Below the pieces are notes generated by a model, which saw only the letters and a list, made by a program, of their open reading frames with translations, was not told where the DNA came from and searched no databases. Source: JACJYE01 sp964432875 (GTDB lineage Bacteria > Bacteroidota > Bacteroidia > Chitinophagales > Saprospiraceae). From it: DNA of 64,000 bases. The translations under genes were made by a program, and so were the position numbers. The stretch spans positions 18,341 to 82,340 of the forward strand of contig CAYSPJ010000006.1 in assembly GCA_964432875.1 (NCBI GenBank). The letters are read 5' to 3'. Positions within the stretch are counted from its first letter, which is position 1, and each line of letters opens with the position of its first letter. Positions 41,320-51,400 of this stretch are shown here, piece after piece.

Positions 41320-43884
41320 ATGATTGGACAATTAAACCAGAGCCCTTTTAAGCTAAAACGCATCTTCATCGAATCGCAATTGCCCCAAGGGCTGATGCCT
41401 CTGCGCGAGTTGGCCAACAACTTGTGGTGGTCTTGGAATAGGGACGCCATCGAGTTGTTCCGCTCCATTGACCAACAGCGTTGGGCAAATGTGGAGTACA
41501 ACCCCATCAGGCTGCTGGATGAGCTGAGCCCGGCGAAGGCTAACGCCTTGCTGGCCGACCAGGCTTTCATGAACCGCGTGAAGGCCATAGACCAAGCATT
41601 TAAGGACTACCTGAAGGCCAAACCAGCCAAGGGTGCCCCGCGCATTGCCTACTTTAGCATGGAATACGGTTTGCACATCTCGCTGCACATCTATTCTGGC
41701 GGCCTGGGCGTGCTGGCCGGCGACTACCTCAAGGAAGCCAGCGATTGCAATGCCAATATGGTAGCCGTAGGGCTATTGTACCGCTATGGGTACTTCCAAC
41801 AGTCCATTTCGCTGCATGGCGAACAGGTGAATAACTATCCGGCGCAGAAGTTTACCCAGCTGCCCCTTCAGCCCGTCTTTGATGCAAAGGGGGAATGGCT
41901 GAAACTAGGCATCGGCATGAAGGGCCGACTGGTGTTTGCTAAAGTATGGGAATTGCGCGTAGGCCGCATGCCGCTCTACCTATTGGATACTGACCTGGAT
42001 GAAAATTCTTGGGAGGACCGCAAGCTGACCCACCAACTCTATGGAGGGGACAACGAACACCGCCTCCAACAAGAAATACTCCTGGGCATTGGTGGCATCC
42101 AAGCCCTCCAAGCCCTGGGCATCGAGGCCGATATTTACCACTGCAACGAGGGCCATGCCGCCTTCATGGGCTTGGAGCGCCTGCGCACCTACATGCAGCA
42201 CCAACAACTGACTTTTGACGAAGCCGTAGAAGTCGTGCGCGCTACCAGCTTATTCACTACTCATACCCCTGTGCCGGCCGGGCATGATTACTTCCACCCC
42301 AACCTGCTGGCACAGTATTTCATGGATTATGCCGACAAGCTGGGCATAAGCTGGCAACGGTTTATCGAGCTGGGCCAGATAAACGGCTACAATCCCGACG
42401 AGCTCTTTTCCATGAGCCACCTGGCCATGCGCTTGTCACAGGAAGTAAACGGCGTGAGCGAATTGCACGGCACGGTTTCACAACAGATGTTTAATAAGCT
42501 GTACCCCGGCTATCATGCCGAAGAACTCCATATTGGCTACGTGACCAATAGCGTGCACTACCATACTTGGATTGCGCCCGAGTGGCACGACTTGTATGTG
42601 CGCGAGTTTGGCGTTGGATTCCTGCAAGACCAGTCCAACAAAACACACTGGCGCCATATTTACAATGTAGCCCCCAAAGAGATTATGTCTATCCGCCAGC
42701 AACTGAAGCGCCGCCTGCTGGGCTATGTCAAAGCTTCCCTACAGGAGGACCTGCGCCGCCGCGGCGAAAACCCGCGTGCTATCTTTGAAGTGGTCAATGC
42801 CATTAATGAGGAAGCGCTCATCATCGGTTTCGCCCGGCGTTTCGCCACCTACAAGCGGGCACACCTCCTGTTTACCAACCCGGAGCGCCTGTCGCAAATC
42901 GTCAACCAAACCGGGCGGCCGGTGCTTTTCCTTTTTGCGGGCAAGGCCCACCCGGCCGACCATGGCGGGCAGGAGCTGATCAAGCATATCGTCAGCGTCT
43001 CCAAGCGGCCGGAATTCGCCGGCAAAGTTATCTTCCTGGAGAATTACAACATGGAGATGGCCAAGCTGCTGGTCCAGGGCGTGGACATCTGGCTCAACAC
43101 GCCCACCCGGCCTCAGGAAGCCTCCGGCACCAGCGGCATGAAAGCAGCCCTCAACGGGGTAATGAATTTCAGCGTGCTAGATGGCTGGTGGGCCGAGGGT
43201 TACCGCCCAGATGCCGGCTGGGCGCTGTCTAAAGAGCGCACCTATGCCGAGCAGACTCTCCAAAATGAACTGGATGCCGAAACGATATACAATATACTGG
43301 AGCACGAAATCGTGCCAGCTTTTTTCCAACGCGATGAGCAGGGTATCCCGCAGCAATGGGTGAGCCATATCAAAAATACCATTGCTGAAATAGCGCCCGA
43401 CTATACGATGAAGCGCATGCTCGACCACTACTTCGAACGCTTTTACAATAAGCTTTACGAGCGCGGCACAGCCGTACGCCACAAAGCCTTTGCGCTCGCC
43501 CGCCAGATTGCCGCCTGGAAAAACGAATTGCGCCGCCATTGGGATGAGATCGAAACCGTAGCGCTGGAGGTCTTTGATACGGACAACCGGGCTTTGCCAG
43601 TGGGGCAGCCCTTTACTGCTACCATCAGCCTTTATATCAACGGCATCAAGCCCGAGCATGTCGGCCTGGAGGCCGCCTTCTTCCGCCGCGTCAATGATGA
43701 CGCTGAGCTCAAGCTGGAATTCACGGCAGAACTAGAGTTGAAAACCGTCAAGGGTAGCACAGCTACTTACCACTGCGCTATTGACCCGCAGCTAGCTGGC
43801 GTCTTTGAGTATGGCTTCCGCATGTTCCCCAAACACCCTGCCCTGGCGCATCGGCAAGACTTGCCGCTAACTCGCTGGTTGTAG
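41320..43884 (+). CDS. glgP: Alpha-glucan (glycogen/maltodextrin) phosphorylase
   Basis: An 854-residue GT35 enzyme that releases glucose-1-phosphate from glycogen-like glucans. It has the N-terminal DUF3417 region typical of the alpha-glucan phosphorylase subfamily ('LRELANNLWWSWNRDAIELF'), then 'IAYFSMEYGLHISLHIYSGG', 'LGVLAGDYLKEASD', 'YHCNEGHAAFMGLERLR', 'FTTHTPVPAGHD', 'IGFARRFATYKRAHLL' and 'LFAGKAHPADHGGQELIK'. The pyridoxal-phosphate lysine is in GTSGMKAALNGVMNFS. A beta-rich C-terminal domain of about 120 residues follows. A bidirectional terminator separates it from the next, convergent gene. Confidence 0.94.
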   Translation: MIGQLNQSPFKLKRIFIESQLPQGLMPLRELANNLWWSWNRDAIELFRSIDQQRWANVEYNPIRLLDELSPAKANALLADQAFMNRVKAIDQAFKDYLKAKPAKGAPRIAYFSMEYGLHISLHIYSGGLGVLAGDYLKEASDCNANMVAVGLLYRYGYFQQSISLHGEQVNNYPAQKFTQLPLQPVFDAKGEWLKLGIGMKGRLVFAKVWELRVGRMPLYLLDTDLDENSWEDRKLTHQLYGGDNEHRLQQEILLGIGGIQALQALGIEADIYHCNEGHAAFMGLERLRTYMQHQQLTFDEAVEVVRATSLFTTHTPVPAGHDYFHPNLLAQYFMDYADKLGISWQRFIELGQINGYNPDELFSMSHLAMRLSQEVNGVSELHGTVSQQMFNKLYPGYHAEELHIGYVTNSVHYHTWIAPEWHDLYVREFGVGFLQDQSNKTHWRHIYNVAPKEIMSIRQQLKRRLLGYVKASLQEDLRRRGENPRAIFEVVNAINEEALIIGFARRFATYKRAHLLFTNPERLSQIVNQTGRPVLFLFAGKAHPADHGGQELIKHIVSVSKRPEFAGKVIFLENYNMEMAKLLVQGVDIWLNTPTRPQEASGTSGMKAALNGVMNFSVLDGWWAEGYRPDAGWALSKERTYAEQTLQNELDAETIYNILEHEIVPAFFQRDEQGIPQQWVSHIKNTIAEIAPDYTMKRMLDHYFERFYNKLYERGTAVRHKAFALARQIAAWKNELRRHWDEIETVALEVFDTDNRALPVGQPFTATISLYINGIKPEHVGLEAAFFRRVNDDAELKLEFTAELELKTVKGSTATYHCAIDPQLAGVFEYGFRMFPKHPALAHRQDLPLTRWL

Positions 43885-43908
43885 GCCAATGCCTCAGCCA
43901 GCAAAAAC

Positions 43909-43948
43909 AAAGCCGCCGTGCCCCATCCTTGAGGAGCGCGGCGGCTTT
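43909..43948. terminator. Bidirectional terminator between convergent genes
   Basis: AAAGCCGCCG (43909-43918) pairs with CGGCGGCTTT (43939-43948). It ends the phosphorylase transcript and, on the minus strand, lies just past the stop of the redoxin gene. U-tracts are short on both sides. Confidence 0.65.
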
Positions 43949-43970
43949 ATTGCGTAATTCGACCTTGCGG

Positions 43971-44645
43971 TTACACCGTCTTAATGGAACAACCCACCGC
44001 CTTTGTTGACGAGGGTGTAGGCGCCTGGCCCTTTTCCAGGGCTTCGATGGCATTTTCCAGGAATTTCTCTTTCACCCCTTCAGGGTCGCGCACGCTGTCG
44101 TCGATAGCGCCATGGTAGCGCACGATGCGGGCTTGGTCGAGCAGGAAGACCTCAGGCGTACGGGTGGCGCCATATTGGGGGTAAACCCGCTGGCCCTCGT
44201 CAAAGAGGTAAGGGAAAGGGAAATTCAACTCCTTTGCCCGCTCTTTCATCGCATCAAAGCTATCGCCGGGCTGGGCAGCAGGGTCGTTGGGCTGGATGGC
44301 CAACACCGGATAGCCTATCGCCGCGTACTTTTTGTGCAGATCGATGATGCGCTGCTCGCTGGCTACGGCAAATGGGCAAGTATTGCAGGTGAAGATTACG
44401 ATATAGCCCTTAGGAGCGTTGCCATTGGCATCTTTGGCATTAGCCAAAGAGTACATTTTGCCATCTACGCCTTTCAGCTCGAAGTCCGGTGCTTCATCTC
44501 CGACCCCGATGGATTCAACCTGGGCAGGCTCTGCCGGGCTGGAAACTTGTTCGGCAGCTTCCCCGCCTTGCTGAGGAGTCGTATTGTTGCATGCTATAGC
44601 AGTGAAAGATAAGGCCATAGCGACAATCAGAATAAGGTACTTCAT
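43971..44645 (-). CDS. Thioredoxin-like (redoxin) lipoprotein
   Basis: A 224-residue lipoprotein with signal and lipobox ending TAIAC, an Ala/Gln/Glu/Pro linker, then a peroxiredoxin/thioredoxin-fold domain: 'GDEAPDFELKGVDGKMYSL', the redox CxxC in FTCNTCPFAVASEQRIIDLH, 'GYPVLAIQPNDPA', 'FPYLFDEGQRVYPQYGATRT' and 'PEVFLLDQARIVRYHGAIDD'. This layout is common in Bacteroidota. It is probably an extracytoplasmic oxidoreductase. The C-terminal GCSIKTV contains an extra cysteine. It lies 35 bp after the TlpA-like gene, so both are one transcript. Confidence 0.9.
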   Translation of the reverse strand: MKYLILIVAMALSFTAIACNNTTPQQGGEAAEQVSSPAEPAQVESIGVGDEAPDFELKGVDGKMYSLANAKDANGNAPKGYIVIFTCNTCPFAVASEQRIIDLHKKYAAIGYPVLAIQPNDPAAQPGDSFDAMKERAKELNFPFPYLFDEGQRVYPQYGATRTPEVFLLDQARIVRYHGAIDDSVRDPEGVKEKFLENAIEALEKGQAPTPSSTKAVGCSIKTV

Positions 44646-44680
44646 TGGTACAATTGTTTTTGGTGAGATAATCATATTGC

Positions 44681-45274
44681 TTACTGCATGACCCGCTGGA
44701 CAGCAGCTTGGAGTTCATCCATCGATTTTACGGCTTTGCCCAGGAATTCCGAGCGTTCAGCTCGATAGATGAGCGTAGCCGGGATGGCCCCGCCCCATTC
44801 CGGGGAGACCTTGTCGATCCAGTCGTTGAAACGCCCATCTGTAAGGGCCGCTACATGGCCATCCAATTGGCGCTCGGCCACGAAAGGTAAGAGTTTGCTC
44901 TCCAACTGGCGCGGAAAGTCCAGGCTGATGAGTACGACCTGCATTTTCTGCCCCTTGCTGTCCCGAATGAGCTGCTCGAAGTAGGGCAGTTCTTTGATGC
45001 AGGGAGCACACCAGGTGGCCCAGAAGTTGATGACATAGACCGTATCGTTATCCCGATGGAAAAGGGCTTCGATACTGCTAAAATCTTCATAAACGGGGAT
45101 GCCTTGCAGGAGGGTGTCGGTGGCAGGCCAGGAAACCGGGGCCGAGCGTTGACTTGCTTGGTCAGCAGCAGCTGGTTTCGCGCTATTGCCTTCTTCGCTT
45201 GGTTGGGCATTGCAACTAACAAACACTAAAACAGCGATAGGCAGGGCAAGGGCGGTCTGGCATATTTTCCTCAT
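44681..45274 (-). CDS. TlpA-like thioredoxin lipoprotein
   Basis: A 197-residue protein with a signal peptide and lipobox ending LVFVSC, followed by a TlpA/ResA-type thioredoxin domain. The active site is WATWCAPCIKELPYFEQLI with the CxxC pair, preceded by 'DTVYVINF' and followed by 'QVVLISLDFPRQLESKLLPFV', 'WIDKVSPEWGGAIPATLIYR' and the conserved cis-proline region. It probably reduces disulfides in the periplasm, for example in cytochrome c maturation. It starts the two-gene redox pair. Confidence 0.92.
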   Translation of the reverse strand: MRKICQTALALPIAVLVFVSCNAQPSEEGNSAKPAAADQASQRSAPVSWPATDTLLQGIPVYEDFSSIEALFHRDNDTVYVINFWATWCAPCIKELPYFEQLIRDSKGQKMQVVLISLDFPRQLESKLLPFVAERQLDGHVAALTDGRFNDWIDKVSPEWGGAIPATLIYRAERSEFLGKAVKSMDELQAAVQRVMQ

Positions 45275-45390
45275 AAACCTCTATCTGGTTGGTTATTATG
45301 CCAATAAAACCTTTCGAAGGGAAGATAGTTTTATTTCCGATCAAAAAAACCGCCGCTGCCCTGCCCATGCCTTAACTGTTAACTACAAGT

Positions 45391-46173
45391 TTAGGGGTCA
45401 ATCATCATCGGCACCGAAGCCCCTTCCGTGATAATCACTTTAGTATTGGGCGACTTGGCCAGTTCCATAAAAGCTTCGATGGCCTTAAACTGCAGGATTT
45501 GGGCATCAAGGCCTTGCGAGATGACATTTTGGGCATCGCGCACCCCTTCAGCTTCGATGAGCTTGCGCTCCGCTTCTCTGCGGGCCTCCTGCAGCACGAA
45601 CTCCATGCGTAGAGCGCGCTGCTCAGCCTCCAATTTTTCCTCGATGGCTCGTGCCAGGTTGGAAGGCAGTTGGATGCTCTTGATCAGCACTGCTTCGACC
45701 GTGATGCCGCGCTGATTGAGATTAGTAGCCATCTGTTCCTGAATGGCAAATTCAATCGTGGAGCGCTCGCCGGTGTGCATGTCTTTGGCAAAAAAGCGTG
45801 CGGAAACGTCCGCTACTGCTGAGCGGAAGACCGGCAGGATGACGTTGGCTTCATAGGCCCGCCCGATGTTGCGCAGTATCTCGGGTGCCTTCCGGGGCTG
45901 AACGCTGTAAAGGATAGAGATTTCTGCCCGGATGTTGAGGCCTTCTTTGGAAGGCAAGTTCAGTGCCACCTCCATGTTCTGGGTCTGTACTGGCACCTTT
46001 ACTACGGTGGTGGTTAAGGGGTTGTAAACACGCAGGCCTTCAGTAAAAGGCACGTCGGAATACTTCCCAAATTTCCGCTTCACGCCTACTTCGCCTTGTT
46101 GTACCACGGCACAGCTACTAAATAAGAGGCTGCCAGCCGCTAGCAAGAAAAACTGAAACAAAAACTTCTTCAT
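45391..46173 (-). CDS. Prohibitin family (SPFH) protein with lipoprotein signal
   Basis: A 260-residue SPFH/band-7 protein. The core includes 'VQQGEVGVKRKFGKYSDVPF', 'TEGLRVYNPLTTTVVKVPVQ', 'LNIRAEISILYSVQPRKAPE', 'FRSAVADVSARFFAKDMHTG', 'LNQRGITVEAVLIKSIQLP' and a coiled-coil 'AIEEKLEAEQRALRMEF...EAERKLIEAEG'. The N-terminus is a lipoprotein signal (FFLLAAGSLLFSSC) rather than the usual uncleaved membrane anchor. If processed, the protein would be lipid-anchored on the periplasmic side. Start 46173 (MKKFLFQ) gives the best signal. Confidence 0.9.
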   Translation of the reverse strand: MKKFLFQFFLLAAGSLLFSSCAVVQQGEVGVKRKFGKYSDVPFTEGLRVYNPLTTTVVKVPVQTQNMEVALNLPSKEGLNIRAEISILYSVQPRKAPEILRNIGRAYEANVILPVFRSAVADVSARFFAKDMHTGERSTIEFAIQEQMATNLNQRGITVEAVLIKSIQLPSNLARAIEEKLEAEQRALRMEFVLQEARREAERKLIEAEGVRDAQNVISQGLDAQILQFKAIEAFMELAKSPNTKVIITEGASVPMMIDP

Positions 46174-46248
46174 AGCATTAATCAATTTTAGTTTTCAAAT
46201 AAAAGGAGTCTTCAATGGAGAAAGGGGCATCATGAGCATCAACCGAGC

Positions 46249-47571
46249 TCAATAAGAACATAGATATTGCAGCTGCTCTTGGCCTCGGGAATACCCCAAG
46301 CGGGTGCTGGTATGGAAATCGTCGCAGGCGTCTGGGCGGTTGTAGCCCAGTACCCGGGCGATACCACGATTGTAGTAGGCCTCGGCATAATCGGGCTGTA
46401 GCCGGATAGCCGTGGTGTAATCATCTTCAGCCGCCAGGTAGTTGCCCAACAAGATATGGAGGTTGCCGCGCAGCTTATAGAGGGCGGCGGCCTGAGGCGT
46501 ACCTTCCAGGGCGATGGCCCGCTCTACGTCAGCCAAAGCGCCCAGCACATCGCCCGACATTTTGCGGACGACGCTGCGATTGAGCCACACCCGCACCTCG
46601 CCTCCGCGGTCGGCCTGCAATATTGCATCGTAATCCGCCAAGGACGCCTCTACATCGCCCAGGGCTTTGTGCACCATCGCCCGGCCAAAATAGGCAGCTA
46701 TCATACCCGGTGCCAGCTCGATGGTTTGGTCAAAAGCGATGAGTGCATCCCGATAGCGCTGCTGCTGCTTGTACAAATAGCCCAATTGATAGTGGTAAAT
46801 GGCCTGATGGGCATTGTAGGCTAGCGCTTGTTGGAGCGCCTGCTCGGCCAGGTGCCAATCTTCCAGCTTCAGGTGGATAATGCTGAGCAAACCATAAGCC
46901 AATGGATCACTGGGGTTGTAGGCCAGCTTCTGCCTCAGGTCTTCTTGCGCAGCACCCAAGCTGCCCTGATACAGCCACAGTAAAGCGCGCTGGGCATAGT
47001 AACTATCGATTTGGGGATATTGCGCCATCAAAGTGGTCAGGCGAGCAATCTGTTCTGAGGGGTTCAGCCCATAGAGCAGCTCATTGTCTGATAGGCCCGT
47101 CAGGCGCTGATAGTGCTCAATCTGTTCTTCCAATTCGAGCTGCCCTACCAGTTCATAAGGCTCGAAGGCCAATACGCTGAGCCGGCTGAGGTTGTTGCCA
47201 TAACCGTACATATCGGCGATATAAGGGTTGAGCCGGATGGCCAGCTGGTAGTCGCGCTGCGCCTCAGACATGCGCCCGACCCGGTACTTAGCTATGGCCC
47301 GCTTGATATAAGCCTCAGCAAAATTGGGGTTTTGCGCTACGGCATTGTCATAAGCCATTATGGCTTGCTCTACCAACCCTTGTTTCATGAAGTTGTCTGC
47401 CTGGATCAAGTGGAAGGTGATGCCGTTGCCCGCCACGATGGGGTTGTCATTGGGCATGGTGCGGGCCACACTGGTATGCGGAGACTGGGCCTGCAGCAGC
47501 GCAGGCGCGCCAAAGGCGATAGTCCATACAAACAGGTATAATAATGTGCGGATATCGATTTGTGGGGACAT
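46249..47571 (-). CDS. Secreted tetratricopeptide repeat protein
   Basis: A 440-residue protein with a signal peptide (LLYLFVWTIAFGAPALLQAQ) and then about eight to nine TPR units: 'GLVEQAIMAYDNAVAQNPNF', 'GRMSEAQRDYQLAIRLNPYI', 'LGAAQEDLRQKLAYNPSDPL', 'WHLAEQALQQALAYNAHQAI', 'RYRDALIAFDQTIELAPGMI', 'VEASLADYDAILQADRG', 'VLGALADVERAIALEGTPQA' and 'YLAAEDDYTTAIRLQPDYAE'. The last unit ends 'RPDACDDFHTSTRLGYSRG', typical of Bacteroidota TPR proteins. A scaffold role is likely; partners are unknown. Confidence 0.88.
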   Translation of the reverse strand: MSPQIDIRTLLYLFVWTIAFGAPALLQAQSPHTSVARTMPNDNPIVAGNGITFHLIQADNFMKQGLVEQAIMAYDNAVAQNPNFAEAYIKRAIAKYRVGRMSEAQRDYQLAIRLNPYIADMYGYGNNLSRLSVLAFEPYELVGQLELEEQIEHYQRLTGLSDNELLYGLNPSEQIARLTTLMAQYPQIDSYYAQRALLWLYQGSLGAAQEDLRQKLAYNPSDPLAYGLLSIIHLKLEDWHLAEQALQQALAYNAHQAIYHYQLGYLYKQQQRYRDALIAFDQTIELAPGMIAAYFGRAMVHKALGDVEASLADYDAILQADRGGEVRVWLNRSVVRKMSGDVLGALADVERAIALEGTPQAAALYKLRGNLHILLGNYLAAEDDYTTAIRLQPDYAEAYYNRGIARVLGYNRPDACDDFHTSTRLGYSRGQEQLQYLCSY

Positions 47572-47826
47572 AAGATTGTAGTTTTATCGCCAAGCTATCT
47601 GAGCAGGCAATATCGCCGTTTTAATAGCTTTACTATTACTACAAAAATAGCGCCGCTTTGTTTAAAAAACCTCCATGTTTAAAGTGCAATCTATCTCAAA
47701 AATAACTAAACAAGAAGCCAGCAAAAGAAATATTACTGGAAAACAAAAATAGCTTTGCTTTCAGCTGGGCAAGCAAGACTCCGATAATATAATGAGAAAA
47801 AGGAGAGATAAGCTACTGCTGCCGCT

Positions 47827-48402
47827 TCACTCCACCTCTGGCACCGTCCCATACATCTTTCCTTGACGGGTCATTTTAATGAGGTAACCGAGCCGCTTCT
47901 GGGCCTCCTCCTGTCTGCGGGGGCCACATTCTTTAATCCAGCCGATTTTCAGCCGCTGGTAAAAGCGAGAGAACTGCTGGAAGTTGCCCCATACTGCGGG
48001 GTCTTCCTGCAGTTGAGCCGCTATCCATTCCGGCATATCCCAGGGGTCATCAGGTGATCCGAGCTGATCTTGGATAGGCCCCAGGCCCGCCGGAGTCATC
48101 AGCCCCAGCCGCTGTAGCTTCCAGACCCGCTGGCGGTTGAGCTCAGAAAGGAAGCTGCCCTTCTTGCGACGGGGGGTGATGCGCTGGACGCTGCTGTCTT
48201 CACAATATTTTTTGACTACCCCATCAATCCATCCAAAACAGAGGCACTCCTCCACGAGGCTTTCGTAGGTAATGGAAGGTTTGCCGCTAGCCTTGCGGAA
48301 AGTGCGCAGCCATATTTCCGTTTTGAGCTGGTGGTTAGCTTCCAGCCAGGCGCGCCATTCACTGCGGTGGATAGGATAGAAGACTTCGGTGATTTCCATC
48401 AC
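47827..48402 (-). CDS. YdeI/OmpD-associated family protein
   Basis: A 191-residue soluble protein with the YdeI-like pattern: 'FYPIHRSEWRAWLEANHQ', 'EIWLRTFRKASGKPSITYES', 'LVEECLCFGWIDGVVKKYCE', 'QRITPRRKKGSFLSELNRQRV' (shown in part) and a C-terminal helical YdhG-like part. The family is implicated loosely in bacteriocin or envelope stress resistance; the biochemical role is unknown. It starts 4 bp after the dnaE stop, so it is probably read with dnaE. Two adjacent Met codons begin the frame. Confidence 0.85.
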   Translation of the reverse strand: MMEITEVFYPIHRSEWRAWLEANHQLKTEIWLRTFRKASGKPSITYESLVEECLCFGWIDGVVKKYCEDSSVQRITPRRKKGSFLSELNRQRVWKLQRLGLMTPAGLGPIQDQLGSPDDPWDMPEWIAAQLQEDPAVWGNFQQFSRFYQRLKIGWIKECGPRRQEEAQKRLGYLIKMTRQGKMYGTVPEVE

Positions 48403-48406
48403 GGCC

Positions 48407-51400
48407 TCAATTCACTTGATATTCCACTCCCAATCGCTCCAGCTCAACGATAAAACCATTGGTAGCATTCACGCGGCGATCTTTGGAGGCCATGGACAAA
48501 CGCAGGCGCTTGGATTTATCGAGCAGCTCCATGCGCAGGCGGTGGGGGCCTTCGTGCTCCTTGCACAGCTCATCGATGCGGTTGATGAAGTCCAGCGTGA
48601 TTTTTTCCAGCGGCAGCTTGAGGGTGATCGCTTCCGTCATGTTTTCCGCAATGCCTTCCAAGAGCTTTACCTCTTTCACCTTCAGCTCCATGCCATCGTC
48701 TCGCCAACTGCGTTGCCAGCCCGTTTTGAGGAAGAGCGCTTTGCCTTCTTCAAAGAGATGCTTGTGCTTTTGATAATCTTCGCCAAAAAGCTTGAACTCG
48801 TAAGAGCCGTTATAATCGCTGATTTCGAAGATGCCCCAGCCATTGCCGTTTTTGCTGACCATGTGGCGGGACACCGTTACCATGCCCGCCAGATTGAGGG
48901 CGGGGCGGTGCTGGTTATCATCCACTTCGTTGAGGGGGCAAGAAGTGAAGTTGCCCACTTCCATCCTGTAATCATCCAGGGGATGGCCAGAGATGAAGAT
49001 GCCGGTCACCTGTTTTTCATTATTGAGTTTTTCAATCAGGGGCCAGGGTGGGCATTCCGGCATGGGCGGCTCGGGGATCATCACCTCCTGGGTTTCCCCG
49101 AAAAGAGAATTGACCGCCTGGGCTTTCTGCGACTGATAGGCGTTGCCATAGCGCAGGGCGTGTTCCAGCAGCGAGTCGTACTTGTCGGAAGGGGCAAAGT
49201 ACTGGGCGCGGTGTACGCCTTCAAAGCAATCAAAACCGCCGCCCAGGGCCAGGCTCTCCAATACTTTTTTATTGACCGAGCGCAAGCTTAGGCGGCGCAT
49301 CATATCAAAAATATTCTGGAAGGGCCCATTGGCTTTGCGCTCTTCAAGGATTTCTTCAACCGGCCCTTCTCCTACCCCTTTTAGGGCAGAGAGCCCAAAG
49401 CGGATGTGGCCGCTTTGGTCAACCGCGAAGTCGGAAGCCGATTCGTTAACGCTGGGCCCCAGCACCATCAGCCCCATGCGTTTGCATTCCTGTAGGAAGA
49501 AGGTAATTTTGGAAATGTCGTTCTTGTTGTGCGTCAGTACGCTGGCCATAAACTCGGCCGGGTAATGGGCCTTCAGGTAGGCCGTCTGGAAAGCGACAAA
49601 GGCATAACAAGTAGAGTGCGACTTATTGAAAGCATAGGAGGCGAAAGCCTCCCAATCCTTCCATACTTTTTCGAGTGTTTCTTTGGGGTGCCCGCGTTCG
49701 TTACCGCCTTCCAGGAATTTGGGCAGCAAAGCATCCAGTTCCGATTTGAGCTTTTTCCCCATGGCCTTGCGCAGCTTATCGGCCTGGCCTTTGCTGAAGC
49801 CAGCCAGTTTCTGAGAGAGCAGCATGACTTGCTCCTGATAGACGCAAATACCGTAGGTTTCGTGGAGGTATTCCTCCATTGCTTCCAAATCATACACCAC
49901 CGGCTTGCGCCCGTGCTTGCGGTCGATAAACTCGGGGATGTAGTCCAGCGGGCCAGGCCGGTACAGGGCGTTCATGGCGATGAGGTCTTCGAAAGTGGTG
50001 GGTACCAATTCCTTCATGTACTTCTGCATCCCGGCGCTTTCATATTGAAAGATGGCCACCGTTTCGCCGCGCTGGAAAAGCTCGTAGGTCTTGGCGTCGT
50101 CTAAGGGCACCTCGTCCACATCGAGCTTCAGTCCATGGTTCTCTTCAATCAGGCGGACCGCATCTTTGATGATGGTAAGGGTCTTCAGCCCCAGGAAGTC
50201 CATCTTCAGCAAGCCTGCTGACTCAGCCACGCTGTTGTCGAACTGGGTGACCAACATGCCAGAGTCCTTATCTGTCTTGACAGGCACGTACTTGAATACC
50301 TCATCGGGAGTGATGACCACCCCGCAGGCGTGGATGCCCGTATTGCGCACCGAGCCTTCTAGCTTCTTGGCCGTGCGGATCATCTCCCCGATATCGTCTT
50401 GGTTTTCGGCCAGCTTGCGGAACTGATAGGCTTTTTCCAATTCCTCTGAATTCAGCACCTCCTTCAACTTGGCAGATACATCGCCTGGCGCCAGCACCTT
50501 TTCCAGCGTGGCCTTGAGGTGAGCGGGGAAGGACTTCGAGATTTTGTCCACTTCGTAGAGCGGGATGTCCATGACCCGGCCTACATCGCGTAGAGACGAT
50601 TTGGCAGCCATAGTGCCATAAGTGACAATCTGAGCTACTTGGTTGCGGCCGTATTTTTCGATGACGTAGTCGAGCACCTTTTGACGGCCTTCGTCATCGA
50701 AGTCAATGTCGATATCGGGCATAGAGACCCGCTCCGGGTTGAGGAAACGCTCGAAAAGCAGATCGTACTTGATGGGGTCCACGTTGGTGATGCCGATGCA
50801 GTAGGCCACGGCTGAGCCTGCCGCTGAACCGCGCCCCGGGCCCACCGATACGCCCATCTGTCGGGCAGTAGTGGTGAAATCCTGCACGATGAGGAAGTAG
50901 CCAGGGTAACCAGAATTTTCGATGACTTTCAACTCGAAGTCGAGGCGCTCTTTAATTTCCGGCGTGATGGTCCCGTAGCGCCTTTTAGCCCCTTCGTAGG
51001 TGAGGTGGCGCAGGAAGTCGTCTTGGGATTTAAAGCCCTCGGGCAGCGGGAAAGCTGGCAGCAGGATGTCCCGCTTCAGCGAGAGTTTGCTCACCTTATC
51101 AAAAACCTCCATGGTCGTATCCACCGCATGAGGCACATCATGGAAAAGGCGGTTCATCTCTTCCTGCGTCTTGAAGTAGAAATCGGAGCTGGGGAATTTG
51201 AAACGCTCTTTTTCGCTGAGCAAGCTGTTGGTGTTGACACACAGCAGGATGTCGTGGGGCAAATAGTCCTCTTCTTCCAGATAGTGCGAGTCGTTGGTGC
51301 AGATGACCTTGAGGTTGTACTTTTTGGCTAGTTGCAACAATTGCTGATTGACGTCCTCCTGGCTGACGCCCAGGCCGTCGATGTTTTCCATGCCGCGGTG

